From Flavobacteriales bacterium (GTDB lineage Bacteria; Bacteroidota; Bacteroidia; UBA10329), in contig JAIPBM010000002.1 of NCBI GenBank assembly GCA_021739695.1, positions 1-64,000 of the forward strand: DNA of 64,000 nucleotides. Direction: 5' to 3'. The notes under the pieces are model-generated. The model ran no database searches. It was given only the letters and a program-made list of their open reading frames with translations, and was not told the origin of the DNA. The position numbers and the translations under genes were made by a program. Below, piece by piece: positions 37,922-46,840 of the stretch (position 1 is the stretch's first letter; each line of letters begins with the position of its first letter).

Positions 37922-38944
37922 ATGTATACCCCATCAGGCAGTGGCGCTAAGGCGCTCGTTCAGAAAAACCCCTATCGGAACCCTTTGGTCTGGCTTTTTC
38001 TTGTTCTGACAATGGTGGCCTGCAACATGCCTGATATGCCTCTACCGGGAATAACGGGTAAGGCAGGAGAACTGGTGGTGGTAATGGCTGAACAGCAATG
38101 GAAGGGCGCTGCAGGAGATACTGCTTTTGCGGTTTTGAACCAACATGTGTACGGACTACCTCAGCCAGAACAGATGTTCAATGTGGTGCACGTGAAGACA
38201 GATGCCTTCACCAAGATATTCCAAACACATAGGAACATTGTAGTGGCCAATATTGATAAGAAGTTAAAAGCACAGATAGAACTGAAGAACGATGTATGGG
38301 CAGCACCGCAAGTGGTGATTGAGATCTCTGCTCCTGATGCAGCTTCGTTCATTTCCATTTTTGAGGCCAACGCCTCCAAGATAGTTGGACATGTGCTGAA
38401 GGCCGAGGATGCTCGCATCCTTAAGAGCTATAAGGCCCAGCTGAACACGGAAGTGGTGAATGCGTTGGCAACCAAAACAGGACTGAAGCTCAGCATTCCC
38501 AAAGGTTATGATCTGGTACGCGATGAGGAAGACTTCTCTTGGATACGTTACGAAACAAAGGATGTGACGCAAAGCATACTCGTATATTCTGAACCATACA
38601 CGGAAGTGAACACCTTTACGGCCGAAGGAATGATAGCGGTAATGGACCGCTATGCCCAACGCTATATTCCGGGGCCGGAAGAAGGCTCTTTCATGACCAC
38701 CTACATGGAGTATCCGCCACTGATGACAGAAACCGCCATCAACGGACGTTATGCCACACAGCTAAAGGGACTTTGGAGAGTGGAAGGTGCCCTTATGGGT
38801 GGGCCTTTCATCTGCTACGCGTTTCTGGATGCCGCTGAGAAAAAGGTGTATTACGTACACGGTTTCGTGTTTGCCCCCGGAAAGAACAAACGCAACTACC
38901 TCCGCCAGGTGGATGCCATTCTGAACAGCGCCAAAGAAGGCTGA
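37922..38944 (+). CDS. DUF4837 lipoprotein
   Basis: 340 residues. N-terminal hydrophobic segment VWLFLVLTMVAC ends in a lipobox-type Cys at about residue 34, so it is probably a lipoprotein with a long leader (an internal start nearer the hydrophobic segment cannot be excluded). The body has the DUF4837 hallmarks: GKAGELVVVMAEQQWKG, GLPQPEQMFNVVHV, FTKIFQTHRNIVV and a C-terminal LKGLWRVEGALMGGPF. Family function unknown; in Bacteroidota it regularly sits next to an MltD-type enzyme as here. The ATG overlaps nothing but begins one base after the previous stop. Confidence 0.85.
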   Translation: MYTPSGSGAKALVQKNPYRNPLVWLFLVLTMVACNMPDMPLPGITGKAGELVVVMAEQQWKGAAGDTAFAVLNQHVYGLPQPEQMFNVVHVKTDAFTKIFQTHRNIVVANIDKKLKAQIELKNDVWAAPQVVIEISAPDAASFISIFEANASKIVGHVLKAEDARILKSYKAQLNTEVVNALATKTGLKLSIPKGYDLVRDEEDFSWIRYETKDVTQSILVYSEPYTEVNTFTAEGMIAVMDRYAQRYIPGPEEGSFMTTYMEYPPLMTETAINGRYATQLKGLWRVEGALMGGPFICYAFLDAAEKKVYYVHGFVFAPGKNKRNYLRQVDAILNSAKEG

Positions 38945-39037
38945 TAGGAAAAAACATCTGTTTGTTTCTCCGTTGTCCTTTTATATCAGGTCAACATATA
39001 ACTTTAAGGCTTTCTAACCAAACCTTACTGTAATACC

Positions 39038-40126
39038 ATGAAACACATTTTACTTTCTTTTTCTGCCCTCCTTATTGCTGCCAGTAGTTGGGCGCAGTGT
39101 ACCATTGACCCCCAGTATGCCAATGCTGCCCCTGGGCTTTATCCACAAGGTCCGTTGGGCCCATCGTGCGATCTTATTGCACAGAAGACCATTGTCAGTC
39201 TGACCGATACCCTTATCGATACCGGAGTACTTGGTGTGTTGACGGCCTACATCGATCAATTAAAGGTTGACTCTGTATACGGTCTTCCGGCTGGCCTAGA
39301 TCTGCATACAGATATTGAGACCGCAGCGCCTCCATATAACTGGGGAACCTACGTGAACCAAGGAACGGTGCCTAACCAGACTTCTGCCACAGGTTGTGCC
39401 TACATCGCTGGTTCTCAAGGTGCTTGGGATGCTGCCATTGGTGGTGGACCGAACAACGATGGCGAATATCCATTGGTTTTCGTTATTGATGCACGTATCC
39501 ATTCTACAAATAATGGAACTGCCAATCTTGTGATAGGCGTACCAGCTTGGGTAAGTGCTGTAAGCCCTAACTTCGGAGGTGGCCGTTTCTATATTCTTGA
39601 TACCTTGGTTGTAGCTTCAAACTTCGCAGATATCAGCACCAGCATTTCTGGAAGTTCCAATGTTGACCCTTCTACCCAATACACCTATTCTGTTGCTCAG
39701 GATGCGAACCATACTTACGATTGGAATGTGACCAACGGTACCATCGTTTCCGGACAAGGAACCAATTCTATTGAAGTAACTTGGAACGGAAGCGGAAGCG
39801 TTGAGGTAGACGTTACAGAAGGTGCTGCTTGCTCAGGATCTGATGCATTGAGCGTAACTGCCAATCCTACAGGAATGGACGAGGTTGCCGGCATCAATGC
39901 AAGCGTTTACCCTAACCCAAGCAACGGCATTTTCACCCTTCGATTGGAAACTACCGATGCCATCCATATCCGTATCATGGATGTATCGGGTAAGGTGGTG
40001 CGCACGGAGAAATTGGCCGGTAGCACGCTTTACACCATCGACATGCAAGATGCCCGTATCGGTGTTTATGTAATGGAAATTGAAACGGCAGAAGGAAGAA
40101 CCTTCAAAAAGCTCATCAAGAACTAA
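39038..40126 (+). CDS. T9SS type A sorting-domain protein
   Basis: 362 residues: signal peptide (MKHILLSFSALLIAASSWAQ), an N-terminal Cys-bearing region (CTIDPQYANAAPGLYPQGP, then SCDLIAQKT), a middle with weak beta character, a PKD-like segment near residue 215 (YTYSVAQDANHTYDWNVTNG), and a type A tail (ASVYPNPSNGIFTLRLETT, IGVYVMEIETAEGRTFKK). Resembles secreted Bacteroidota proteins of unknown role. Monocistronic between a 93-base leader and the terminator at 40148. Confidence 0.87.
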   Translation: MKHILLSFSALLIAASSWAQCTIDPQYANAAPGLYPQGPLGPSCDLIAQKTIVSLTDTLIDTGVLGVLTAYIDQLKVDSVYGLPAGLDLHTDIETAAPPYNWGTYVNQGTVPNQTSATGCAYIAGSQGAWDAAIGGGPNNDGEYPLVFVIDARIHSTNNGTANLVIGVPAWVSAVSPNFGGGRFYILDTLVVASNFADISTSISGSSNVDPSTQYTYSVAQDANHTYDWNVTNGTIVSGQGTNSIEVTWNGSGSVEVDVTEGAACSGSDALSVTANPTGMDEVAGINASVYPNPSNGIFTLRLETTDAIHIRIMDVSGKVVRTEKLAGSTLYTIDMQDARIGVYVMEIETAEGRTFKKLIKN

Positions 40127-40147
40127 GCGGCCTAGCTGTTTGTATAA

Positions 40148-40177
40148 GAAAGGCCGCTCTTAGGAGCGGTCTTTTTT
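40148..40177 (+). terminator. Intrinsic terminator
   Basis: AAAGGCCGCTC, loop TTAG, GAGCGGTCTTTTTT with one G-T pair; 21 bases after the T9SS cargo stop. Confidence 0.8.
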
Positions 40178-40339
40178 GTTGCGTTCAATAGGGCTTAAAT
40201 CAGCACAGTGAATATGGTCATTGACAATTAAAAGCGTACTGTATTAATGAAGAAGAAATGTTGCTGGGGTTTTGTTAGTTTAGTTGCCTATACAAACATT
40301 ATATATCTCCCTCTCTGTAATCAACAAACCCTAAATAAT

Positions 40340-40783
40340 ATGAAGTACCTTCCTTTCATTGCCGCAGTAGCTGTAACGCTCAGCTCCTGCACACTCACCA
40401 AACGGACTGCTTACCAACAGGCAGTTGCCCCTACCGCCATGATTCAGGCTCCGCTTATTGCAGAACTGGCTGTAGACCCGACAAAAAAGGTAAGTGCCAC
40501 CTACATGGCACATAAAGTGAACGAAGAACAGGCCAAGAGTTCAGCATTGTATGCTGCCATGGACCAAAATGGCTGTGATGTAATTGTGCAACCAGTGTTC
40601 GAACTCAAGATCGGGAAGAAAAGCATTGAGGCCACGGTAAAAGGCATGTGCGGTAAGTATACTGTAATGCGCAAACCTACCTTGGAGGATGTGACTTTGC
40701 TTCAGGAACTGAATGATGCCATGCCGATGTTCGATTCGAGTATCCGTGTAATTGAAAAACGTGAGTCCATCTTTCGGAAATAG
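40340..40783 (+). CDS. Small putative lipoprotein
   Basis: 147 residues from the ATG at 40340; the frame is open upstream to 40247, but MKYLPFIAAVAVTLSSCTLT is a clean lipoprotein signal (lipobox LSSC). The mature part includes DPTKKVSATYMAHKVNEEQA and a pattern of a short, helical, Lys-rich outer-membrane lipoprotein; no family recognised. The preceding 213 bases contain the terminator at 40148 and nothing else certain. A shared bidirectional terminator follows. Confidence 0.72.
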   Translation: MKYLPFIAAVAVTLSSCTLTKRTAYQQAVAPTAMIQAPLIAELAVDPTKKVSATYMAHKVNEEQAKSSALYAAMDQNGCDVIVQPVFELKIGKKSIEATVKGMCGKYTVMRKPTLEDVTLLQELNDAMPMFDSSIRVIEKRESIFRK

Positions 40784-40848
40784 CCTGCATTTGTGCTAGA
40801 TGGAGGTTTCTGAACAAAGAAACCTGCATTACATACACCGTTTAAAAG

Positions 40849-40874
40849 AACCCCGCCTCCCAGCGGGGTTTTTT
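40849..40874. terminator. Terminator between convergent genes
   Basis: AACCCCGC, loop CTCCCA, GCGGGGTTTTTT. The stem lies between the small lipoprotein and the convergent acylase gene (T-run favours plus-strand stopping); the acylase stop is at its end. Confidence 0.75.
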
Positions 40875-43195
40875 CATCCCTTTAAGCGCAATTCCTTCCC
40901 TGCTACCATGCCCCAAGACATGGATTTGAACTCCCCTTTTATCCATTTATCGCTCAGATCGTTGTAATGCTTGCTGGCCACTTGGCCGGAGTTGCCAGGG
41001 GCAAACATATTGAGGCTCTGTGACAGATCGCTCATATCCACGATCTGCCTGTAGCTAGGGCAAACGAGCTGGCCCGCATATCCACGTTCGCGGAAGAAGG
41101 CCGTTTGGTGTACGGTATCCGTATCGCCACCTATGGGCAGTGGCCCCACGTTAAAGACCTTATCAAAAGGCTTTTTCTGTCCTACTGGATGTTCGAAAAG
41201 CAACTGATGCAGCTTGCCCCATTGCCACTGGTGCTGGTAAGTGCCCAATTGCGCTTGCAACCATTGCACACTGGCGGTCAGTGCGCGCTGTAGCAGGGCC
41301 TTCCGTCCGCCCGCTTCCTTCATCCACAGCGAATCTTCATCATCAAGCAGGCGCATCAGCATGTTCAGGTCGTGCCCATACATTTCGGTAATGCCCGATA
41401 GCAGCGGATGGAAGGGTTTGCCCACCATATCATACATCAGTTCCTTGCCTAAAGGCTGTAGCAACAGCAACTCCACCACCTTGCTGCGCAGCACTTGGTA
41501 AATGGTGCCGCCAACCGTATCGGTACTCAACTGGCCGTCCCATTGCAGGTACGTTTGCAGTGCCTGTGTCTCTGCGGCCGAGTTTCCGACCACATCATGC
41601 CAGTAGGCTTGGAACTGAACGCCCGGATCCGAATAAAGATCCATCATAAAGCGGCCCATGTCCTGCTTGGTGTATGGGCGGTCTTCAGCCAATAGTTCTC
41701 CTACGCGCTTAGCCCGCGAACCGCTCATCCACGCATTGCCCAGAAAGTAGGGATAGTCGTCTGTAACGATCTTGTGGTTGCAAGAGATGACCCTTCCGCT
41801 TGCGGGATTGAGGCAATGCGGCATTTCCTCGAAGGGAACCGTGCCTTTCCACTCATCCTCGCCCGTAAAACCATTGTATGGCAGCATGGTCTTTTCCCTC
41901 GCCCGTATCGGCACCTTGCCCGTTACCCAATAACCGATGTTTTCGTGTACATCGGCATAGACAATATTGAGCGCAGGCGATGTAAGATGGCTTACGCCAT
42001 GCACAAAGTCGTTCCAACCCGTGGCCTTGTTTATCTCAAACCATCCACGGAACAAAGGGCCTGCCTCAAAGCACGAGGAAGCAAGCGCCACCCGTTTTTC
42101 GGGATAGTCGGTCACATCCGAAATGATGGGTCCATGGTGCGTTTCCACCACTTTCTCTATTACAGCCTTTCCTCCTTTTATATGGATCACCTCTTCGGTA
42201 ATGGTGGCCTTGCGTTCTTCGTTTCCGAAACGGTAAGTGTCTTCGGATGTGAATTCTTCCACAAAAAGGTCCTGTATATCGGTGTAGGCAAGGGTAATTC
42301 CCCACGCAATGTGCCGATTGTGGCCTATCAAAACCAAGGGCAGACTGGGAATGGAAACTCCGCTGACCTCCGTTTCGGGGCAATGCAGATGGATCTCGTA
42401 CCAGATGCTTGGCATAAGCATGGGCAGATGCGGATCATTACATAGGTAGGGCTTGCCGGTGTCCGTAAGCTTGCCCGAAACGGCCCAAGCATTGCTGCCA
42501 CCCACCTGATTCAGGTAAGGACCATTGATGGCCTCGAAGGCACCATTCACATTCAGCGCATACATCTCATTGCCGTTGGGCAGACCTACCGGATTCCCGA
42601 TAGGGTAACGTGGGTCTATCTCCTTGGCCTTTTCGGACCCAACTTTGGCTACCAACTTGGCGCGGGCCAGTTCACCTTGCCAAGCAAAACTCATCTGCCA
42701 GCTCATCATCCTCGAAAAAGAAAGGAGATGGTTGCGTGTCCATTTCTCGGGTTTGGCCCGCAGCATCGAGAACTCTATCGGAAGCTTCTGGTAGCCGCTT
42801 TCGATGTAGGTATTGATGCCCAGCAGGTAGGCATCTAGCAATGTAGCGATCTCTTCGTCCAAGAATTCCTCATCCTTTTTGGCTATACGATGAAAGCCGA
42901 AGGTCCGAACGGCCCGGTCCGTGTCCACAGCCTCTACACCCACCAACTCCGCTAATCGGCCAGTGGCCAAGCTGCGGTTCAGCTCCATCTGAAACAATCG
43001 GTCCTGCGCATGCACCACGCCTTGCGCAAAGGCGAGGTCGTGAAGGTTATCTGCATAAATGTGCGGCACTCCATGTTCGTCTCGAACTACCTTAACCTCC
43101 GCTTTAAGTCCCTTCAGCGTCAGTGTTCCCTCCACTTTGGGCAGTCTGCGCTTAGACAGGCCGTTTATCAGTTGCTTTAATACCGTTGTGATCAT
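40874..43195 (-). CDS. Penicillin acylase family Ntn hydrolase
   Basis: 773 residues. N-terminal alpha-chain part begins KVVRDEHGVPHIYADNLHDL and AFAQGVVHAQDRLFQMELNR, the family opening. The N-terminal nucleophile is probably Ser234 in NQVGGSNAWAVSG, where autocleavage would free Ser. Later segments (PYLCNDPHL, RHIAWGITLAY, YADVHENIGYWVTGKVPIRA) follow the family. Such enzymes hydrolyse amides such as acyl-homoserine lactones, beta-lactam side chains or other N-acyl compounds. No clear signal peptide was found, unlike most periplasmic acylases. Divergent from the TetR operon across a 113-base gap with two operator-like sites, so it may be repressed by that TetR. Confidence 0.88.
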   Translation of the reverse strand: MITTVLKQLINGLSKRRLPKVEGTLTLKGLKAEVKVVRDEHGVPHIYADNLHDLAFAQGVVHAQDRLFQMELNRSLATGRLAELVGVEAVDTDRAVRTFGFHRIAKKDEEFLDEEIATLLDAYLLGINTYIESGYQKLPIEFSMLRAKPEKWTRNHLLSFSRMMSWQMSFAWQGELARAKLVAKVGSEKAKEIDPRYPIGNPVGLPNGNEMYALNVNGAFEAINGPYLNQVGGSNAWAVSGKLTDTGKPYLCNDPHLPMLMPSIWYEIHLHCPETEVSGVSIPSLPLVLIGHNRHIAWGITLAYTDIQDLFVEEFTSEDTYRFGNEERKATITEEVIHIKGGKAVIEKVVETHHGPIISDVTDYPEKRVALASSCFEAGPLFRGWFEINKATGWNDFVHGVSHLTSPALNIVYADVHENIGYWVTGKVPIRAREKTMLPYNGFTGEDEWKGTVPFEEMPHCLNPASGRVISCNHKIVTDDYPYFLGNAWMSGSRAKRVGELLAEDRPYTKQDMGRFMMDLYSDPGVQFQAYWHDVVGNSAAETQALQTYLQWDGQLSTDTVGGTIYQVLRSKVVELLLLQPLGKELMYDMVGKPFHPLLSGITEMYGHDLNMLMRLLDDEDSLWMKEAGGRKALLQRALTASVQWLQAQLGTYQHQWQWGKLHQLLFEHPVGQKKPFDKVFNVGPLPIGGDTDTVHQTAFFRERGYAGQLVCPSYRQIVDMSDLSQSLNMFAPGNSGQVASKHYNDLSDKWIKGEFKSMSWGMVAGKELRLKG

Positions 43196-43239
43196 GTGCT
43201 GAAAGTACGTTTCCCGCTTAAGCTGTGAAAATTTAATAC

Positions 43240-43293
43240 TGACCGCTTGGTCATTCTAAAAAAATACCATTCCTTTGACTGACCAAACGGTCA
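43240..43293. promoter_or_regulatory. Two matching TetR-type operators with a promoter between them
   Basis: TGACCGCTTGGTCA (43240-43253) and TGACCAAACGGTCA (43280-43293). The second is the reverse of TGACCGTTTGGTCA, so both are one TGACCG[CT]TTGGTCA site in opposite orientation, centres 40 bases apart. A TTG (43247-43249) and TTCCTTTG (43270-43277), 20 bases apart, resemble a Bacteroidota promoter for the plus-strand operon, with the sites covering the -33 region and the start region. Confidence 0.65.
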
Positions 43294-43308
43294 ATCATCC
43301 ATCCGACC

Positions 43309-43500
43309 ATGCAAATAGCAACATCCGAAGCAACAGAAGGGGCTTCCATTGAACTGGAAGCACTCCGCCACATTACCGTAAGGGAAGAAAACAATGGTTT
43401 TGTGGTTTCCCTTACCGATGATATGGGTTTTGAAACCGTAAGAGGATACGGCAACTCGCCCACCGAAGCCTTGAACGACCTACACCGTAACTTGATCTAA
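43309..43500 (+). CDS. 63-residue protein of the TetR operon
   Basis: ATG start 16 bases after an operator. Sequence shows MQIATSEATEGASIELEALR, a two-strand pattern, then FETVRGYGNSPTEALNDLHR. It resembles a small HicB-like or alpha/beta adaptor domain, but I cannot name it. Its stop shares one base with the tetR ATG (TAATG), so translation is coupled and it is probably a companion or fine-tuner of the regulator. Confidence 0.7.
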   Translation: MQIATSEATEGASIELEALRHITVREENNGFVVSLTDDMGFETVRGYGNSPTEALNDLHRNLI

Positions 43501-44075
43501 TGTCTCCACGCTCTCCAGAACAATTTGCCGAACTCCGCGAAGAACGTAAGCGGCAAATATTGGATGCAGCCCTGCAGGTTTTTGCGCACGACAGCTACCA
43601 CGGTGCTTCCATGGCGGCCGTGGCCAAGCAGGCCAAGGTATCGAAGGGCTTGATCTACAATTATTTCGAGAGCAAGGAGGAAGTCCTTAAAACCATCATC
43701 ATCGATCTGTTTGAAGAATTGATGAACCTACTGGAAATAAACCCCGATGTGCCGCTGACCCGCGATGGCTTCATTAAAGTAATTGAACTGAGCATCAATG
43801 AGGTGATCAAAAACCCGCAGCGCTGGAAACTGTACATGTCGCTGTCGTTTCAGCCCGATGTATTGCCCATTCTGCTGTCGGAAATGATGCCCAAACTGCA
43901 ACCTTTCATGATCATGATGAGCAATTACTTTATTTCCAAAGGCCATAAGGACCCCATGGCCATGATGAGGTATTATTCAGCGGTGTTGGATGGCGTTCAG
44001 ATGCACCTGCTTATGGACCCAGACAATTTTCCGATTGAAAAAGTGAAACAGATGATGATCGAACAATTCGCGTAA
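43500..44075 (+). CDS. TetR family transcriptional regulator
   Basis: 191 residues. The N-terminal helix-turn-helix is typical (ILDAALQVFAHDSYHGASMA, then KQAKVSKGLIYNYFESKEEV); the C-terminal ligand domain is helical and diverged, as usual. It probably binds the two TGACCG-type sites upstream and so controls its own operon, the divergent acylase, or both. The exporter operon starts about 270 bases downstream and may be in its regulon. Confidence 0.92.
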   Translation: MSPRSPEQFAELREERKRQILDAALQVFAHDSYHGASMAAVAKQAKVSKGLIYNYFESKEEVLKTIIIDLFEELMNLLEINPDVPLTRDGFIKVIELSINEVIKNPQRWKLYMSLSFQPDVLPILLSEMMPKLQPFMIMMSNYFISKGHKDPMAMMRYYSAVLDGVQMHLLMDPDNFPIEKVKQMMIEQFA

Positions 44076-44201
44076 TAGAACACAGATGGCTCGGATTGAA
44101 TGGATAAACACAGATCTTAACTACAACTATGATGAACATCAACGAAAATAGATCACAGGTTCTCGCTACTACAAGGAGTACCGACAAACAAGCCGCAGCC
44201 C

Positions 44202-44243
44202 TTCCCCCTTCTAAAGGGGGTGCCGAGGAACGAGGCGGGGGAT
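44202..44243. repeat. Solo copy of the GC-rich palindromic repeat upstream of the LolA-like gene
   Basis: TTCCCCCTTCTAAAGGGGGT followed by GCCGAGGAACGAGGCGGGGG and ATT. It has the same core and tail as the DUF559 arms at 51385 and 51779. A shortened second tail (AAGGCGGGGGATTCATCTCC) is at 44274-44293. If translation began at the upstream ATG (44129), the repeat would be read as protein (LPPSKGGAEERGGGF). Confidence 0.7.
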
Positions 44244-44347
44244 TCATTTCCTCCAACACCAACACCAACAAACAAGGCGGGGGATTCATCTCCACCCCAT
44301 TCCAAACTCCATTTACCGCACTAGCACCCCTTCTGCGCCCTTTCCTT

Positions 44348-45070
44348 ATGCTTCTTTTCCTTTTTCCCCTTTTCTCCTCTGGCCAAACTGCCTTAGAGAT
44401 CATTAAAAAGGCCGATGAGCTCACCCGAGGTGCTTCCTCCGAAGGCGAAATGACCATCAAGATCGTCCGCCCCAAGTGGGAACGCGAAATGAAGATGAAA
44501 ACATGGTCGTTGGGCACCGATTATTCCATGATGCTGATAACTGCCCCGGCCAAGGAACAAGGAACCGTGATGCTAAAGCGCCAGAAAGAGGTATGGAACT
44601 GGGTTCCATCCATCGAGCGCACCGTTAAACTTCCTCCGAGCATGATGATGCAAAGCTGGATGGGCACCGACCTGACCAACGATGACCTTGTACGCCAGTC
44701 TTCGGTGGTTATCGACTACACGCACCAGATCGTGAAGGACAGTACCATTGATGGGCGCCTTTGCTGGAAGCTGAAACTGACCGCCAAGCCCGATGCTCCG
44801 GTGGTTTGGGGACATATCATGGTGTGGGTAGATAAGCAGTATTACATCCAGCTGCGCACCGAGTTCTACGATGAGGATGGCTTCCTCGTCAACATCTTCA
44901 ATGCCTACGATGTGAAACAAATGGGCGGCCGCACCATGGCCACACGCATGGAAATGATACCTGTAGACAAACCGGGCAACAAGACCATCCTTATTACCAA
45001 TGCCATCAAGTTCGACACAGGCGTTAAAGAGGATTTTTTCAATACCAACCAGATGAAGAAGATGAAATGA
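44348..45070 (+). CDS. LolA-like outer-membrane lipoprotein-sorting protein
   Basis: About 240 residues from the ATG at 44348, giving a short signal peptide (MLLFLFPLFSSGQ). An in-frame ATG at 44129 would add 73 residues read from the repeat at 44202 and is less likely. The domain is the LolA-like one often annotated as outer membrane lipoprotein-sorting protein: EIIKKADELTRGASSEGEMT, KEQGTVMLKRQKEVWNWVPS, WMGTDLTNDDLVRQSS, FDTGVKEDFFNTNQMKKM. It probably carries a lipid or lipoprotein through the periplasm for the Lol/MacB-type permeases downstream. The first small-ORF element follows the stop after four bases. Confidence 0.85.
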   Translation: MLLFLFPLFSSGQTALEIIKKADELTRGASSEGEMTIKIVRPKWEREMKMKTWSLGTDYSMMLITAPAKEQGTVMLKRQKEVWNWVPSIERTVKLPPSMMMQSWMGTDLTNDDLVRQSSVVIDYTHQIVKDSTIDGRLCWKLKLTAKPDAPVVWGHIMVWVDKQYYIQLRTEFYDEDGFLVNIFNAYDVKQMGGRTMATRMEMIPVDKPGNKTILITNAIKFDTGVKEDFFNTNQMKKMK

Positions 45071-45074
45071 GGGT

Positions 45075-45526
45075 TTAGGTGTTAGGTATTAGGACTTAGC
45101 TTTTAGCCCATGCCAACACAAAAACATATTAGAGAGCTATGAGAAACTTTAGAGAATTACTGGTTTGGCAAAAAGCCATGGAGATAGGGGTCAAAACCTA
45201 TCAATTGACACGTTCTTTCCCTCCAGAAGAGAAATTTGGTCTGGTTTCTCAACTCAACCGAGCTGCGGTTTCTATCTCTTCAAACATTGCGGAAGGTGCA
45301 TCTCGCGGGACAGATAAGGATTTCAAGAGATTCCTCGAAATAGCTATCGGTTCAGCTTTCGAAATGGAAAGTCAGATCATCCTTTGCGAGAAACTACAGA
45401 TGGTGGATACGATTCAATCGGCAGAGTTACTCAAGGAACTCAACGACATACAACGAATGCTTTCCGTTTTCATCAAAAAGTTAAGCCCTAGTAGCTAAAA
45501 GCTAACTCCTAATACCTAACACCTAA
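45075..45526 (+). mobile_element. Small-ORF element 1: four-helix-bundle gene with complementary TTAG arms
   Basis: Left arm 45075-45107 reads TTAGGTGTTAGGTATTAGGA and on to CTTAGCTTTTAGC; right arm 45494-45526 is its reverse complement with one mismatch in 33. TTAG recurs with period 7, so TAG occurs in all three frames of the left arm and TAA in all three frames of the right arm. The left arm begins four bases after the LolA-like stop and the right arm ends directly before the permease ATG. RNA could form a long stem with the ORF as its loop, as in rRNA intervening sequences. Whether it moves is unproven. Confidence 0.65.
45139..45498 (+). CDS. Four-helix-bundle (S23 / IVS-type) protein, copy 1
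   Basis: 119 residues. Pattern of the 23S-rRNA intervening-sequence protein family: FRELLVWQKAMEI, then FPPEEKFGLVSQLNRAAVSI, SNIAEGASRGTDKDFKRFLE, IAIGSAFEMESQI. These small proteins fold as four-helix bundles and assemble as pentamers; role unknown. First found inside rRNA IVSs, they are also free-standing. The stop (45496-45498) lies inside the right arm of its element, so ORF and arm are tightly bound together. Confidence 0.92.
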   Translation: MRNFRELLVWQKAMEIGVKTYQLTRSFPPEEKFGLVSQLNRAAVSISSNIAEGASRGTDKDFKRFLEIAIGSAFEMESQIILCEKLQMVDTIQSAELLKELNDIQRMLSVFIKKLSPSS

Positions 45527-46744
45527 ATGCTACTAAAACTTGCCTGGCGCAACATATGGAGGAACAAACGAAGAACCGCAATTACCATTGCTTCGGTGTT
45601 CTTTGCCGTGTTCTTTGCTGTATTCATGCGCAGCATGCAGCTGGGTATTTACGGTAAAATGATCGATAGCGTGGTACGCTTTTATGCCGGACACGTGCAG
45701 GTGCACGGAAAGGGCTATTGGGACGATCAGACCATGGACAATGCCTTCTCATTGGATGACCCAGCGCTAGATAAGATAAAGGAGAACAAGCATGTGCTGA
45801 TTGCTGCCAAACGCTTGGAGGGTTTTGCGCTGTCATCGAAGGGTGACGTGACCAAAGGCGTACTCATGCTGGGCGTTCAGGCAGATGTGGAAGATCAGCT
45901 GATGGGCCTTTCAGAAAAGATACAGGCTGGGGCGCTCTTTAAGGAAGATGACAAGTCCGTTATTGTAGGAGAAAAGCTGGCCGACTACTATAAACTCAGC
46001 ATTGGCGATACCTTGGTGTTCATCTCGCAAGGTTATCACGGATCCAGCGCTGCGGCCAAGTATCCGGTGGCGGCCATCGTCAAGTTTACGGCTTCCATCC
46101 TCAACGAAAAGGCGGTTTTGTTCCCATTGAAGGAGGCCCAATACTTCTTCAGTGCCGAAAACATGGCCACTTCCATTGCCACCATCATCGATAACCCTAA
46201 TCGGATGAAGAAGGTGAAGAAGCAGATCACAGCCGACATCGATTCCGCCAAGTATGAGGGGCTCGATTGGGAAGAGGCCATGCCCGAACTGGTGCAGGCC
46301 ATCCAAGCAGACAGTGCCGGAGGGCAGATCATGCTGATGATACTCTACATGGTGGTCTCCTTCGGCATTTTCGGAACGATGCTGATGCTCATGCAGGAAC
46401 GGACCTACGAATTCGGGGTGCTACTATCCATCGGAATGACACGATTCAAGCTTTGGGCCGTTGTTTTCTTGGAAGGATTGATCACCACCATTCTTGGAGC
46501 CATCTTGGGCGTGCTCGGAGTCTATCCCTTGGTGCTCTATTTCTTCAATCACCCTTACGAACTGACGGGAAAGGCGGCTCAGGCCATTGCGCAAGATGGT
46601 TGGGACCCCGTGCTCCCAGCCTCGCTCGACCCAAGCATTGCCATTACTCACATGCTCATCGTCATTCTCGTATCATTATTAATTACACTTTATCCAGCAT
46701 GGATCATTTACAAGCTAAAACCCGTTGAGGCTAGAAGAAATTGA
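45527..46744 (+). CDS. FtsX/MacB-type ABC transporter permease, copy 1
   Basis: 405 residues. N-terminal helix (MLLKLAWRNIWRNKRRTAIT, then IASVFFAVFFAVFM), a large periplasmic domain with MacB-like features, and three C-terminal helices (MLMILYMVVSFGIFGTMLML, VFLEGLITTILGAILGVLGV, HMLIVILVSLLITLYPAWII). The ATG touches the right arm of element 1. One of three paralogues; they probably pair in some combination with the ATPase at 50690 as a LolCDE-like or MacB-like exporter. Confidence 0.92.
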   Translation: MLLKLAWRNIWRNKRRTAITIASVFFAVFFAVFMRSMQLGIYGKMIDSVVRFYAGHVQVHGKGYWDDQTMDNAFSLDDPALDKIKENKHVLIAAKRLEGFALSSKGDVTKGVLMLGVQADVEDQLMGLSEKIQAGALFKEDDKSVIVGEKLADYYKLSIGDTLVFISQGYHGSSAAAKYPVAAIVKFTASILNEKAVLFPLKEAQYFFSAENMATSIATIIDNPNRMKKVKKQITADIDSAKYEGLDWEEAMPELVQAIQADSAGGQIMLMILYMVVSFGIFGTMLMLMQERTYEFGVLLSIGMTRFKLWAVVFLEGLITTILGAILGVLGVYPLVLYFFNHPYELTGKAAQAIAQDGWDPVLPASLDPSIAITHMLIVILVSLLITLYPAWIIYKLKPVEARRN

Positions 46745-46840
46745 ATAAAGCGATGAGCTATGAGCATTGAGCCACGAGCGATTAAACAAATGAAAGAAAG
46801 TATACATATACACAAGGCATCGAGAACCTTGCGACTACCG

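Noticed and set aside
38973..39006. Promoter before the T9SS cargo gene at 39038
   Set aside because: TAACTTTA has one mismatch and the only TTG is 23 bases away; too weak to list.
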